Below, piece after piece: positions 27,161 through 36,232 of a stretch of 64,000 nt of DNA (position 1 is the stretch's first letter; each line of letters opens with the position of its first letter). Origin of the DNA: Microvirga sp. KLBC 81 (GTDB lineage Bacteria > Pseudomonadota > Alphaproteobacteria > Rhizobiales > Beijerinckiaceae); the NCBI RefSeq assembly GCF_003075415.1, contig NZ_QDAH01000029.1, positions 1-64,000 on the forward strand. Reading direction: 5' to 3'. The notes below the pieces were generated by a model. That model was not told the origin of the DNA, did no database searches, and worked only from the letters and a program-made list of their open reading frames with translations. The translations under genes were made by a program, and so were the position numbers.

Positions 27161-27261
27161 CCTCATCCTGAGGAGCCGCTGCAAGCGGCGTCTCGAAGGA
27201 TGATCCAGAGGGCGCTGGGGCCTCCTTCGAGACGGACCTGATGGTCCTCCTCAGGATGAGG
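27161..27261. repeat. 101-bp inverted repeat (CCTCATCCTGAGGAG family)
   Basis: CCTCATCCTGAGGAG (27161-27175) is perfectly inverted at 27247-27261, and an inner pair TCTCGAAGGA (27191-27200) / TCCTTCGAGA (27223-27232) extends the stem. The whole can fold into one long hairpin. From memory, similar hairpins are scattered through rhizobial and Bradyrhizobium-like genomes. It lies between trmL and hemF on the same strand. Confidence 0.8.
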
Positions 27262-27294
27262 CTGTGTTGGCGCCTACCGACGAGACATGAACAG

Positions 27295-28191
27295 ATGACC
27301 GACAAAGCCCATATCGAGCGCCTGCAGATCGAAGCCCCGCTCTGGTTCGCCTCTCTCCGCGACCGGATCTGCGCCGCCTTCGAGCAGCTTGAGGACGAAG
27401 TCACGGCTCCTCTGCCCCCGGAGGCCTCGGAGCCCGGGCGCTTCGAGCGCACGCCCTGGGAGCGCAAGGACTACAACGGTGTGCCGGGTGGCGGCGGCAT
27501 CATGTCCATGATGCGCGGGCGCGTGTTCGAGAAAGTGGGCGTGCATGTCTCGACTGTGCATGGCGAGTTTGCACCGGAATTTCGTGGTCAGATCCCGGGT
27601 TCCGACCAGGACCCGCGCTTCTGGGCCGGCGGCATTTCGCTCATCGCCCATCCGTGGAACCCGAATGTGCCCACCGTCCACATGAACACGCGCTTCGTGG
27701 TGACGACCAAATCCTGGTTCGGCGGTGGTGCCGATCTCACGCCCGTGCTCGACCGTCGACGCACGCAGGAGGATCCTGACAGCATCAGTTTCCATGCCGC
27801 CATGGAGGATGCCTGCCGTCGCCATGCGCCTGAAGGCTCTTATGAGAAGTACAGGAAGTGGTGTGATGAGTATTTCTACCTCAAGCACCGCCACGAGCCG
27901 CGCGGTATCGGCGGCATCTTCTATGATTACCACTGGACCGGAAATCCGGACGAGGACCTTGCCTTCACCAAGGACGTGGGCGAGGCCTTCCTGACAATCT
28001 ATCCCGAGATCGTGCGCCGCAACGTAACGAAGAACTGGACGGAAGAAGACCGCTTCGAGCAGCAGGTCCGCCGCGGCCGCTATGTTGAGTTCAACCTGCT
28101 CTATGATCGCGGCACGATCTTCGGCCTGAAGACTGGCGGCAACATCGCCTCGATCCTGTCTTCGATGCCGCCAACGGTGAGGTGGCCGTAG
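27295..28191 (+). CDS. hemF: Oxygen-dependent coproporphyrinogen III oxidase
   Basis: The 298-residue protein has the HemF blocks: [40 protein letters not shown], the aspartate region [25 protein letters not shown], and the C-terminal [20 protein letters not shown], with SILSSMPP. It decarboxylates two propionates of coproporphyrinogen III to vinyl groups using oxygen. The ATG at 27295 follows the open frame and matches the family. The cytochromes and globin of this window need haem. Confidence 0.96.
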   Translation: MTDKAHIERLQIEAPLWFASLRDRICAAFEQLEDEVTAPLPPEASEPGRFERTPWERKDYNGVPGGGGIMSMMRGRVFEKVGVHVSTVHGEFAPEFRGQIPGSDQDPRFWAGGISLIAHPWNPNVPTVHMNTRFVVTTKSWFGGGADLTPVLDRRRTQEDPDSISFHAAMEDACRRHAPEGSYEKYRKWCDEYFYLKHRHEPRGIGGIFYDYHWTGNPDEDLAFTKDVGEAFLTIYPEIVRRNVTKNWTEEDRFEQQVRRGRYVEFNLLYDRGTIFGLKTGGNIASILSSMPPTVRWP

Positions 28192-28245
28192 GCTCCAGCG
28201 CCAACACGGATCATTGCCGCGCATTCCACGCGCGACAGGCTCCTC

Positions 28246-28350
28246 ACGTCATGCCCGGGCTCGTCCCGGGCATCTCGCTTCAGAAAAGCGCCGAGCTTCA
28301 CTGGAACGGGATCACCGGCACAAGGCCGGTGATGACGTGGTAGGGTGACG
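28246..28350. repeat. Hairpin repeat (GGTGATGACG family), second copy
   Basis: It starts ACGTCATGCCCGGGCTCGTC with a CCCGGGCTCGTCCCGGG hairpin and ends AAGGCCGGTGATGACGTGGT. Its ends and length match the copy nested in another repeat at 8153-8256, while the middle differs. Noncoding. Confidence 0.75.
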
Positions 28351-28372
28351 GAACTAAGCGGCTGAACCTCGA

Positions 28373-28467
28373 CTGTCATTCCCGCGCAGGCGGGAATCGA
28401 TAACCGCTGTGAGTGCAAGCTGGAGCGCTGTCGTAGTTATGGATCCCGGCCTTTGCCGGGATGACAG
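28373..28467. repeat. 95-bp inverted repeat (GTCATTCCCGC family)
   Basis: CTGTCATTCCCGCGCAGGCG at the left end is inverted at the right as CCGGGATGACAG, with a local CCCGGCCTTTGCCGGG hairpin. Elements with GTCATTCCCGC ends are very common in proteobacterial intergenic DNA. It lies 23 bases after the preceding repeat. Confidence 0.75.
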
Positions 28468-28527
28468 TGCTGGGTTCTGAGAACGATCCCGGATCTCCGC
28501 TCCGCTTCGTCCGGGAGGACGTGTTGT

Positions 28528-29775
28528 TCAGGCCTGCGCCAAAATCCGCTTCAACAAATCCTTAGCGTAAGCCTCATCCGTCCGACATCCTTCAGAGAGC
28601 CAGGCCTGACGAGCTAAGCTGAGGATCTCGCCGACCTTCGGCCCTTTCGGAATGCCGCGCTCCACGAGATCAGCACCACGCAAAGGGAAAGCCGGCACGC
28701 TCTCCTCACCGCTTCGATAGCGCTCAAGGGCGCTCAATGCATCCCCATCGATGTGGGGCGAAGGCTCTCCATCGATGGCGGCGAGAACGACGCTCAACGT
28801 CTCGGCGCCGTGATCGGCCACGAGGCGGCGGATCGCATTTGCATCGAGCGGCGCGCCCCATGTTTTCAAAACGACGAGCAGGCGCGCATAGGCCACGAGC
28901 CTTTTATGTTCGTCATTGGAGAGCCTGAGATGCTCGCGCAGGCGATCTGCATCCTGCTCGACCATCATGGCAAGCGCCGCGAGACGCCAGATTGCAACCG
29001 GGTTGTCCTTGTCGAACACGGCCATTCGACGGAAGCGACCGAATTCGGCGGGGCCGGCGATGAGCCATGTCAGAAAGCCATAATGGCTCAGGACTTGCAG
29101 CGTCTCTTCCGCGCGTCGTGCTACGAGAAGCCTGAGCAGTTCGTGGCGAATTCTCTCTTTCGAGAGAATGGACAACCCCTGTCGCTCGATGCCCGATGCA
29201 TCAAGGCCTTCCGCATCAGGCTCGCCTTCCGCATATTCCGCATGGAAGCGGAAGAAGCGCATAATGCGCAGGTAATCCTCGCGAATGCGCTTATGCGCAT
29301 CGCCGATGAAGCGCACGCGCCGCGCCTGGAGATCGGCAACACCGTTAGTGTAGTCGTAGAGCTTCCCATCGGGACCGAGCGAAAGGGCGTTGATGGTGAA
29401 GTCGCGTCGCCTTGCATCGAGCAAGAAATCGCGTCCGAAATGCACGACCGCATAGCGCCCATTCGTTTCCACATCCACGCGCAGGGTGGTGGCTTCGAAG
29501 GGCTCGCCGTCGACGACGACAGTCACTGTGCCATGGTCGATGCCGGTGGGCACAGGTTTGAAGCCCGCGTCATGCGCCCGCTTCACCATCACGTCAGGCA
29601 GCATGGTGGTCGCGCAATCGACCTCCGTAACGGGTCGTCCGAGCAAAGCATTGCGCACGGCACCGCCGACGATGCGCGTCTCTTCGCCGTGGCCGTTGAA
29701 GGCCTCGAGCAGGCGCCGCAGTCGCGGACGCTCAAGCAGGCCGAGAAGCGCCTTGTGATCGAGGGTCTCACTCAC
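28528..29775 (-). CDS. CCA tRNA nucleotidyltransferase / poly(A) polymerase-type enzyme
   Basis: The 415-residue class II nucleotidyltransferase has the head motif TRIVGGAVRNALLGRPVTEV followed by DCATTMLP, the metal-binding part, then DARRRDFTINALSL and the RNA-end block YLRIMRFFRF. In alphaproteobacteria this protein adds CCA to tRNA 3' ends. The GTG at 29775 overlaps the stop of the upstream gene as GTGA, so I prefer it to the longer open frame. It is the last gene of a four-gene overlapping run. Confidence 0.9.
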   Translation of the reverse strand: MSETLDHKALLGLLERPRLRRLLEAFNGHGEETRIVGGAVRNALLGRPVTEVDCATTMLPDVMVKRAHDAGFKPVPTGIDHGTVTVVVDGEPFEATTLRVDVETNGRYAVVHFGRDFLLDARRRDFTINALSLGPDGKLYDYTNGVADLQARRVRFIGDAHKRIREDYLRIMRFFRFHAEYAEGEPDAEGLDASGIERQGLSILSKERIRHELLRLLVARRAEETLQVLSHYGFLTWLIAGPAEFGRFRRMAVFDKDNPVAIWRLAALAMMVEQDADRLREHLRLSNDEHKRLVAYARLLVVLKTWGAPLDANAIRRLVADHGAETLSVVLAAIDGEPSPHIDGDALSALERYRSGEESVPAFPLRGADLVERGIPKGPKVGEILSLARQAWLSEGCRTDEAYAKDLLKRILAQA

Positions 29776-30029
29776 TGAAACTGTCCCGGGACGACTCGTC
29801 CATTTTCGATATGGGTCGGCACGAAGGCGCCGGTATGACGCTCGGTCATCAAGCCTGTGACGATGAGCGAGGCGATGACCATAGCAAGGCCCGCGATGGC
29901 AAGCCAGAATGATTGATCGCTCCAGGACGACCAAGCCAGAGCGTTGCGACGGCGGATGACGAGGTAGAGGCCGAAGAGAACGAAAGGCAGGAAGAACAGC
30001 ACCAATCCCTGCAGGAACGCGCGCGTCAT
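29772..30029 (-). CDS. DUF6111 family membrane protein
   Basis: The 85-residue protein has two hydrophobic helices (GLVLFFLPFVLFGLYLVI and WLAIAGLAMVIASLIVTGL) and a short polar C-terminus, HTGAFVPTHIENGRVVPG. This matches the small alphaproteobacterial DUF6111 family. It overlaps the Nudix gene upstream by four bases (ATGA) and the CCA transferase gene downstream by four bases, so all are probably translated from one message. Function is unknown. Confidence 0.8.
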   Translation of the reverse strand: MTRAFLQGLVLFFLPFVLFGLYLVIRRRNALAWSSWSDQSFWLAIAGLAMVIASLIVTGLMTERHTGAFVPTHIENGRVVPGQFQ

Positions 30030-30664
30030 GGCGTGTAGAGCCTCTCGTAGAGATTGCGGATGATCCCCGCCGTCACGCCCCAGATATACCGCCCCTCAAA
30101 GGGCATCGCATAGTAGCGGCGAAGCCTGCCCTTCCATTCGCGCGAATGAAGCTCGTGACGAGCCGGGTCCATGAGAAAGCTCAAGGGCACCTCGAAGGCA
30201 TCGGCCACCTCGTTGGGATTGAGATTGAGCGTGTAGGACGGCGAGACCCGCGCCACGACCGGAATGACCAGGTAATTGGTGGTGGAGAGATAGGCGTCGA
30301 GATAGCCGAGGGGCGAGATGAAGCGACTGTCCAGTCCAATCTCCTCTTCAGCTTCACGGCAGGCCGCCGCCAGAATCGATTCATCCGTTGGATCGACCCG
30401 CCCGCCGGGAAAGGCGATCTGGCCCGAATGCTGGCGCAAGTGAGCGGAACGCTCGGTGAGCAGCAAAACTGGCTCCTCCCGCATCACCACGGGCACCAGT
30501 ACGGCAGCGGGCTTGGGCTCCAGGGGATAGACCAGGGGCACATTGTCGAGGCTGTGGTCGCCGCGCGGGTTGGCAAGCGCATCCTCCAGATGCGGCGGCT
30601 CATGGCGCAGCCGCTCGGCAGCCAGCGTCAGGAAATCCGGCTTGTCCAGGGGAGCAACCCTCAT
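30026..30664 (-). CDS. Nudix hydrolase, CoA pyrophosphatase type
   Basis: The 212-residue protein carries the CoA-specific motif LLTERSAHLRQHSGQIAFPG directly before the Nudix box GGRVDPTDESILAAACREAEEE, read as two blocks with RE-x-EE-x-GL ending in EEIGL. This pattern fits the NudL/CoAse group that splits coenzyme A and its derivatives into phosphopantetheine compounds. It overlaps both neighbours by four bases. Confidence 0.9.
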   Translation of the reverse strand: MRVAPLDKPDFLTLAAERLRHEPPHLEDALANPRGDHSLDNVPLVYPLEPKPAAVLVPVVMREEPVLLLTERSAHLRQHSGQIAFPGGRVDPTDESILAAACREAEEEIGLDSRFISPLGYLDAYLSTTNYLVIPVVARVSPSYTLNLNPNEVADAFEVPLSFLMDPARHELHSREWKGRLRRYYAMPFEGRYIWGVTAGIIRNLYERLYTP

Positions 30665-31263
30665 GCGAGGCCCTCTAGGTCAGAAGCCGAAGCAATGGGG
30701 AAGAAAGCCCCCTTCACCGCGACCCCGAACAGATTCCGTCCCTCGACCTCCCGCTCCTCAGCCAAAGCAATCAGGTCCATGGTCAAGGCACGGGTCACGA
30801 GAGCCCACAGATCGCCCCGGACCTTCACGTAAGGCTTCACGCCCCCGTGTTCCTCCTGCTCGAAGCGCAGAGGATGGTCGAACCCTACCTGCACAAGGTC
30901 GTCCACATTCGTGCGGAAGGCGATCTGGCGATCATCCCCTTCCGCTTCCACCGCCATCTCGACGGCAAGGAACGGAGCATCCTCGACGGCGATCCCCACC
31001 CGCTCCACGGGGGTGACGAGCACATAGCGCTCCGGGTCCCTGCGAAGAACTGTGGAGAACAGCCTTACAAGTGCGGGCCTGTTGATGGGCGAGCCCATGT
31101 AATGCCAAGAGCCGTCGGCGGCGATGCGCATGTCGATCTCGCCGCAATAAGGCGGGTTCCAGCGCTCCACCGGAGGGGGGCCTTTCCGCTTGGCCTCGGT
31201 GCCGAGCGCCTCCGTGAGACGGGCCAGGGCAGAGCCGGGAGAAGGGGTGTTGGAATCCGTCAT
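30661..31263 (-). CDS. DUF1285 domain protein
   Basis: The 200-residue protein matches DUF1285: WNPPYCGEIDMRIAADGSWH, YMGSPINRPALVRLFSTVLR, YVLVTPVERVGIAVEDAPFL and VGFDHPLRFE. The fold is beta-rich and no enzymatic site is evident. It is the first gene of a run in which each of the next genes (Nudix, DUF6111, CCA transferase) overlaps its predecessor by four bases. It is divergent from moxR across a gap of about 200 bases. Confidence 0.9.
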   Translation of the reverse strand: MTDSNTPSPGSALARLTEALGTEAKRKGPPPVERWNPPYCGEIDMRIAADGSWHYMGSPINRPALVRLFSTVLRRDPERYVLVTPVERVGIAVEDAPFLAVEMAVEAEGDDRQIAFRTNVDDLVQVGFDHPLRFEQEEHGGVKPYVKVRGDLWALVTRALTMDLIALAEEREVEGRNLFGVAVKGAFFPIASASDLEGLA

Positions 31264-31461
31264 GACGCAAGCGTGAACAAGAAAGTGAACATTGAGGATC
31301 GACGAAGGGCTGCCATCGGCTAGTTCCTAAGCATAGAGTTCCCAGCAGCTTCGTCCAATCCTCCGGTCGCCCGCTGCGGCTGATCGACCCTTGCCACTCC
31401 ATAGGGATCGAAGGCAGACTAGGTGTTTGGGGGCTTATGCAACGAGAGGGAGAATGACCTC

Positions 31462-32478
31462 ATGACGGCCAGCATGTCTCAAGCGCCCACCGCCCTGGAC
31501 GACGCGATCATCCGTAACGCGGAGGCGACGCTTGAGACTGTCGGGCGCGCCAGGGAGGCCATTCACACCGTCATCTTCGGCCAGGAAGACGTGGTCGATC
31601 AGACCCTGATCACCCTGCTTGCGGGCGGTCACGGCCTGCTCGTGGGCGTCCCGGGCCTTGCGAAGACCAAGCTCGTGGAAACGCTGGGCACCGTTCTGGG
31701 CTTGGATGCCCGCCGCATCCAGTTCACCCCCGATCTGATGCCCTCCGACATCCTCGGGTCCGAGATCCTCGACGAGGGCGCCGACCGTCGCCGCTCCTTC
31801 CGCTTCGTAAAAGGCCCGGTTTTCACCCAGCTCCTCATGGCGGACGAGATCAACCGCGCGAGTCCGCGCACCCAATCCGCCCTGCTCCAGGCCATGCAGG
31901 AGCATCATGTGTCCGTGGGCGGCGAACGGCATGATCTGCCCCAGCCCTTCCACGTACTGGCCACGCAGAACCCCATCGAGCAGGAAGGCACCTATCCCCT
32001 CCCCGAGGCACAGCTCGACCGTTTCCTGCTGCAGATCGACGTGAACTATCCGACGCGCGAGGCCGAGCGGCGCATCCTGATCGAGACCACTGGCGCGGAG
32101 GATCACAAGCCTGTTGCCGTAATGAACGCCGAAGCGCTCATGAACGCCCAACGCCTCGTGCGACGCCTGCCGGTGGGTGAGAGCGTGGTCGAAGCGATCC
32201 TCGATCTCGTCCGCTCCGCCCGTCCCGAGGGAGAGGCTGTCGATGGCGTCACCGACAGGATTCTCTGGGGCCCCGGCCCCCGCGCCAGCCAGGCATTGAT
32301 GCTGGCCGTGCGCGCGAGAGCGCTCATTGAGGGGCGCGTTGCGCCCTCGATTGCTGACGTGATGGCGCTGGCCGAGCCCGTTCTCAAGCACCGCATGGCG
32401 CTCACCTTCTCCGCCCGTGCCGATGGAGAGACGCTCTCGAGTGTCATCGGCCGTCTCACCGCGCGGCTGGCAGGTTAA
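31462..32478 (+). CDS. MoxR family AAA+ ATPase
   Basis: The 338-residue protein has the MoxR-type Walker A GLLVGVPGLAKTKLVETLG, Walker B LLMADEINRASPRTQSALL, sensor-1 region VLATQNPIEQEGTYPLPEAQ and the DRFLLQI motif. MoxR ATPases act as chaperones with von Willebrand A domain proteins, as encoded just downstream. The ATG at 31462 has GAGAGGGAG upstream; a GTG at 31423 is less likely. DUF58 follows 12 bases after its stop. Confidence 0.94.
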   Translation: MTASMSQAPTALDDAIIRNAEATLETVGRAREAIHTVIFGQEDVVDQTLITLLAGGHGLLVGVPGLAKTKLVETLGTVLGLDARRIQFTPDLMPSDILGSEILDEGADRRRSFRFVKGPVFTQLLMADEINRASPRTQSALLQAMQEHHVSVGGERHDLPQPFHVLATQNPIEQEGTYPLPEAQLDRFLLQIDVNYPTREAERRILIETTGAEDHKPVAVMNAEALMNAQRLVRRLPVGESVVEAILDLVRSARPEGEAVDGVTDRILWGPGPRASQALMLAVRARALIEGRVAPSIADVMALAEPVLKHRMALTFSARADGETLSSVIGRLTARLAG

Positions 32479-32489
32479 GGATCGCAGTC

Positions 32490-33416
32490 ATGGCCCGTGT
32501 CCGGGTCCTTCCCGATAGCGCCCGCTCGCCGGGGCGTCAGGAAACAGAGAGCGCTCTGTCGCTTGCTCGCCGCATGCCCCGCCTCGTCCTGGAGGCAAGG
32601 CGGGTGGCCGCGAACCTCGCCCACGGCATCCACGGCCGCAGGCGCGCGGGCGTTGGCGAAAGTTTCTGGCAGTTCCGTCCCTTCGTGGCGGGCGAGGCCG
32701 CACAACGCATCGACTGGCGCCGCTCCGGCCGCGACGACCGGCTCTATGTGCGCGAGCGCGAATGGGAAACGGCGCAGACCCTCTGGATCTGGATCGATCG
32801 CTCCGCCTCGATGGGCTATGCCTCAGAGCTCGCGCAAGCTCCCAAGATCGAGCGCGCCATCGTGCTGGGATTTGCTCTGGCCGACTGTTTCGTGGAGGCA
32901 GGAGAGCGGATCGGCATGCTCGGCCTCATGGCGCCGCGCGCGACACGGCAGATCGCCGAGACCATGGCGCAGACCCTGGTGGCGGACCGCGCTTCCCTTG
33001 AAGAGGATTTGCCGCCCGGTGCTCCCATTGCGCCTCAGCATGAGGCCATTCTGATCAGCGATTTCCTCTCGCCCGTGCGCGACATCGCAGCCACCGTGGA
33101 AGGCATCTCCTCACGCGGTGCCCGCGGTCATCTCCTGATGATCGTCGATCCTGTTGAGGAGACCTTCCCGTTCCAGGGCCAAGCTGTCCTTCACGACCTG
33201 GAGGATGGTCTTTCTCTTCGCATCGGCGATGCCGAAGCCTGGGGGCGTGCCTACCGCGAACGGATCGACGCGCACCGGGCCGAGCTGCAGGAACTGACGC
33301 GCCGCCGGGGGTGGACCTTCACGATTCACCGCACCGACAGACCGGCCAGCGAGGTGGCTTTGCGCCTCATGACCCTGGTGTCGGCCTCTCGCGGCGCGGC
33401 GGTGGGAGGGCGCTAG
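32490..33416 (+). CDS. DUF58 domain protein
   Basis: The 308-residue protein carries the DUF58 core: FRPFVAGEAAQRIDWRRSGR, DRLYVREREWE, then the vWA-like metal site WIWIDRSASMGY and HEAILISDFLSP. DUF58 proteins are the usual partners of MoxR ATPases. It has no signal peptide and should be cytoplasmic. It lies between moxR and a large membrane protein, with 12 and 3 base gaps, clearly one operon. Confidence 0.93.
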   Translation: MARVRVLPDSARSPGRQETESALSLARRMPRLVLEARRVAANLAHGIHGRRRAGVGESFWQFRPFVAGEAAQRIDWRRSGRDDRLYVREREWETAQTLWIWIDRSASMGYASELAQAPKIERAIVLGFALADCFVEAGERIGMLGLMAPRATRQIAETMAQTLVADRASLEEDLPPGAPIAPQHEAILISDFLSPVRDIAATVEGISSRGARGHLLMIVDPVEETFPFQGQAVLHDLEDGLSLRIGDAEAWGRAYRERIDAHRAELQELTRRRGWTFTIHRTDRPASEVALRLMTLVSASRGAAVGGR

Positions 33417-33419
33417 ATC

Positions 33420-36224
33420 ATGCTGGGCCTCCCTCTCACCTTCACCGTTCCGCTCGTCCTGACGGCGCTTGCCGCCTTGCCGGCAATCTGGCTGCTTCTG
33501 CGCATCACACCGCCGCAGCCCAAGCGCGTGGATTTCCCACCGCTCAAGATTCTCGCCGATCTGCGACCTGAGCAGGAGACGCCGGCCCGCACGCCCTGGT
33601 GGCTTCTGCTCATGCGCCTGCTGCTCGCGGCCTTTCTCATTATCGCTGCCGCAGGGCCGATCTGGAATCCGCTGGCTGAGGACAACAGCCGCGCGCCGCT
33701 CCTCATCGTCATGGATAATGGCCTTGCCGCCGCGCATGACTGGCGAGATCGAATGAATCTTGCCTCCGAGCGCATCGAGGCGGCTGGCCGAGATGGACGC
33801 ACCGTTGCCCTTGTCGCCACGGCGGAGCAGGTTTCCGCTATCGAATTGTCGAACCCCGGAGCCACCCTGGAACGTCTGCGCTCCCTGAAGCCGCAACCGC
33901 ATCTGCAGGATCGCGCAGCTCACCTCGAATCCATCCGGCGGTTTCTGGAAAGCACGCCTGATGCACAGATCGTTTGGATCAGTGACGGGGTCGCCGGCGT
34001 TGATGGACAGGGCTTCATCGACGGCTTGGCACAGATGGCGGACGGTCGGCGGATCACGGTGCTCAAATCCGAGCGCGCCTCCACGCTTGCGGTCGCAGGC
34101 GTGGAGAATGCCGGCGGACGTTTGAACGCACGGGTGGTGAGGGCCGAACCCAACGGGCGCGATTCCGGCACGCTGCGAGCGCTCGATCTGAAAAACCTGC
34201 CGCTCGCCGACATGCGCTTCACCTTCGACGCGAACGCCACCGAAACCACTGTTGCCTTCGATCTTCCCACGGAGATCAGAAACGCCATCGCCCGCATCGA
34301 AATCCTCGGCGAGAGTTCCGCCGGCGCGGTGAACCTGCTCGACGAGCGCGGCAAGCGCCGCCGGGTCGGTCTCGTCTTCGGCGGCACCGCCGACCAAACG
34401 CAGCCGCTTCTCTCACCGCTCTATTACATCGAGCGTGCCCTCTCGCCCTATTCGGAAATCCGCATGGGTCGCGGCGGCGTGGCCGATGCAGTGAACCAGC
34501 TCATCGAGGAGCAGGTGTCCATACTCGTGCTCGCCGATGTGGGTGGCCTCGACCGCGAAACGCTCGGCAAGGTGACAGCCTTCGTCGAACAGGGCGGATT
34601 GCTGCTCCGCTTTGCGGGTTCTCGTTTGGCTGCGGGCAATGATGAACTCGTGCCGGTCCGCCTGCGCCGCGGTGGGCGCAGCCTCGGCGGATCCCTCTCA
34701 TGGGATACGCCGAAGACCTTCGCGCCTTTCACGCGCGAGAGCCCCTTCTTTGGCCTAAAAGTTCCGGAAGAGATCGGCATCCGCCGCCAGATCCTCGCCG
34801 AGCCCGATGGCGATCTGCCCTCGCGGACCTGGGCCTCGCTGGCAGATGGAACGCCCATCGTAACAGCAGACAAGCGTGGCGACGGCCTCGTCGTTCTCTT
34901 CCATGTGACCGCGGACACCACCTGGTCGAACCTGCCGCTCTCGGGCCTCTTCGTCGACATGCTGCGTCGGATCACGGCTCTCGCTGGCGCGCCGAGCGAT
35001 GTGAACGCAGAGGCGCGCAACGCCGAGAATGAAACCGTTGCTCCGCGCCTAACCCTCGATGGCCACGGCGTGTTCACAACACCACCTGCGAATGCCCGTG
35101 CCGTGGCTCGCAATTACACAGAGCGCGCGACAAGAGAGCATCCGCCAGGCTTCTATGGCCCCGCCGATTCAAGTCTCGCGGTGAATGCGCTTCTGCCGGA
35201 CGACAAGCTCACACCGCTCAACATCGCCCCGCTCAGCGCACGGGTCGCACCGCTGGCGGGCGCTCAAACCATCGATCTGCGCATGCCTCTCTTCATGCTC
35301 GCTCTCATCCTGCTTCTTGCTGATACGCTGGCTTCGCTGTGGCTCGGCGGCCATCTCGCAAATCTTTCAGGACGCTTGCGCAAAGCCGGCGCGGCAGCCT
35401 CCGTCCTTCTCGCATTGATGATGCTCTTCACCTCCGCCTTCGATACGAGAGCGCAGGACCTTGGGCCGCGCCGGTTTGACGAGAGCGCGAGCCCGGCACT
35501 CGTGACGCGCTTGGCTTACGTGATCACCGGCGATGCGGGTGTCGATGAGGCGAGCAGGGCCGGCCTTCTGGGGCTGACGCAGGTTCTGTCGCAGCGCACG
35601 GCGCTGACGCCCGGCGATCCCATCGGCATCGATCCGTCGCGCGATGAAGTCGCCTTCTATCCGCTGATCTACTGGCCCATCGTCGCTACGCGGCCCATGC
35701 CGTCGGAAGCGGCGATCCGTAAGCTCGATGCCTTCATGAAAGGGGGAGGCACGGTGATCTTCGATACGCGCGACGCCTTCAATAACCGTCCCGATGGAGC
35801 AGTGAGCGCAGAGGGCCAGTATCTGCGCCGTATGTTGGCCACCCTCGACATCCCTGAGCTCGAGCCCGTGCCGACGGATCACGTGCTGACGAAGACGTTC
35901 TATATTCTCGAGTCCTTCCCCGGCCGCTACGCCACGGGCCAGACCTGGGTCGAGGCCCTGCCGCCTCAGGCGGAGGGCGAGGAGAACCGCCCTGCCCGCT
36001 CGGGTGACAGCGTGTCGCCGATCATCATCACCTCCAACGATCTGGCCGCCGCTTGGGCGGTCGGTGCGCGCGGAGAATACCTTTTCCCTGTTGTCGGCAG
36101 CGATCAGCGCCAGCGTGAGATGGCTTACCGCAGTGGCATCAACATCGTGATGTACTCACTCACCGGCAACTACAAGGCCGACCAGGTGCATGTGCCTGCG
36201 CTGCTCGAGCGGCTGGGGCAGTAA
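33420..36224 (+). CDS. Large membrane protein with BatA-like N-terminus and DUF4159
   Basis: The 934-residue protein has two N-terminal membrane helices around PKRVDFPPLKILADL (the BatA-type aerotolerance start) and TPWWLLLMRLLLAAFLI. A vWA-like part follows, then an amidotransferase-like middle (VSILVLADVGGLDRETL), a further membrane helix near residues 620-650, a second near 660-675, and a C-terminal DUF4159 domain of about 220 residues (RLAYVITGDAGVDEA, GTVIFDTRD). It probably works with MoxR and DUF58 on an envelope process; the role is unknown. Confidence 0.88.
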   Translation: MLGLPLTFTVPLVLTALAALPAIWLLLRITPPQPKRVDFPPLKILADLRPEQETPARTPWWLLLMRLLLAAFLIIAAAGPIWNPLAEDNSRAPLLIVMDNGLAAAHDWRDRMNLASERIEAAGRDGRTVALVATAEQVSAIELSNPGATLERLRSLKPQPHLQDRAAHLESIRRFLESTPDAQIVWISDGVAGVDGQGFIDGLAQMADGRRITVLKSERASTLAVAGVENAGGRLNARVVRAEPNGRDSGTLRALDLKNLPLADMRFTFDANATETTVAFDLPTEIRNAIARIEILGESSAGAVNLLDERGKRRRVGLVFGGTADQTQPLLSPLYYIERALSPYSEIRMGRGGVADAVNQLIEEQVSILVLADVGGLDRETLGKVTAFVEQGGLLLRFAGSRLAAGNDELVPVRLRRGGRSLGGSLSWDTPKTFAPFTRESPFFGLKVPEEIGIRRQILAEPDGDLPSRTWASLADGTPIVTADKRGDGLVVLFHVTADTTWSNLPLSGLFVDMLRRITALAGAPSDVNAEARNAENETVAPRLTLDGHGVFTTPPANARAVARNYTERATREHPPGFYGPADSSLAVNALLPDDKLTPLNIAPLSARVAPLAGAQTIDLRMPLFMLALILLLADTLASLWLGGHLANLSGRLRKAGAAASVLLALMMLFTSAFDTRAQDLGPRRFDESASPALVTRLAYVITGDAGVDEASRAGLLGLTQVLSQRTALTPGDPIGIDPSRDEVAFYPLIYWPIVATRPMPSEAAIRKLDAFMKGGGTVIFDTRDAFNNRPDGAVSAEGQYLRRMLATLDIPELEPVPTDHVLTKTFYILESFPGRYATGQTWVEALPPQAEGEENRPARSGDSVSPIIITSNDLAAAWAVGARGEYLFPVVGSDQRQREMAYRSGINIVMYSLTGNYKADQVHVPALLERLGQ

Positions 36225-36232
36225 GGCGAGCC

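Larger units (their letters stand above)
28192..28527. other. 336-bp intergenic region filled with repeats
   Basis: No gene is seen. The region between convergent hemF and the CCA transferase gene holds two hairpin repeats of different families (28246-28350 and 28373-28467), listed separately, plus about 60 bases of unremarkable sequence on each side. Confidence 0.7.

Noticed and set aside
27161..28467. CRISPR-like repeats around hemF
   Set aside because: The repeats are of three different families, each a single hairpin, without regular spacers or cas genes.
33111..34397. 428-codon frame opposite the DUF58 and DUF4159 genes
   Set aside because: It spans the junction of two well-supported genes on the other strand and shows shadow-frame composition.
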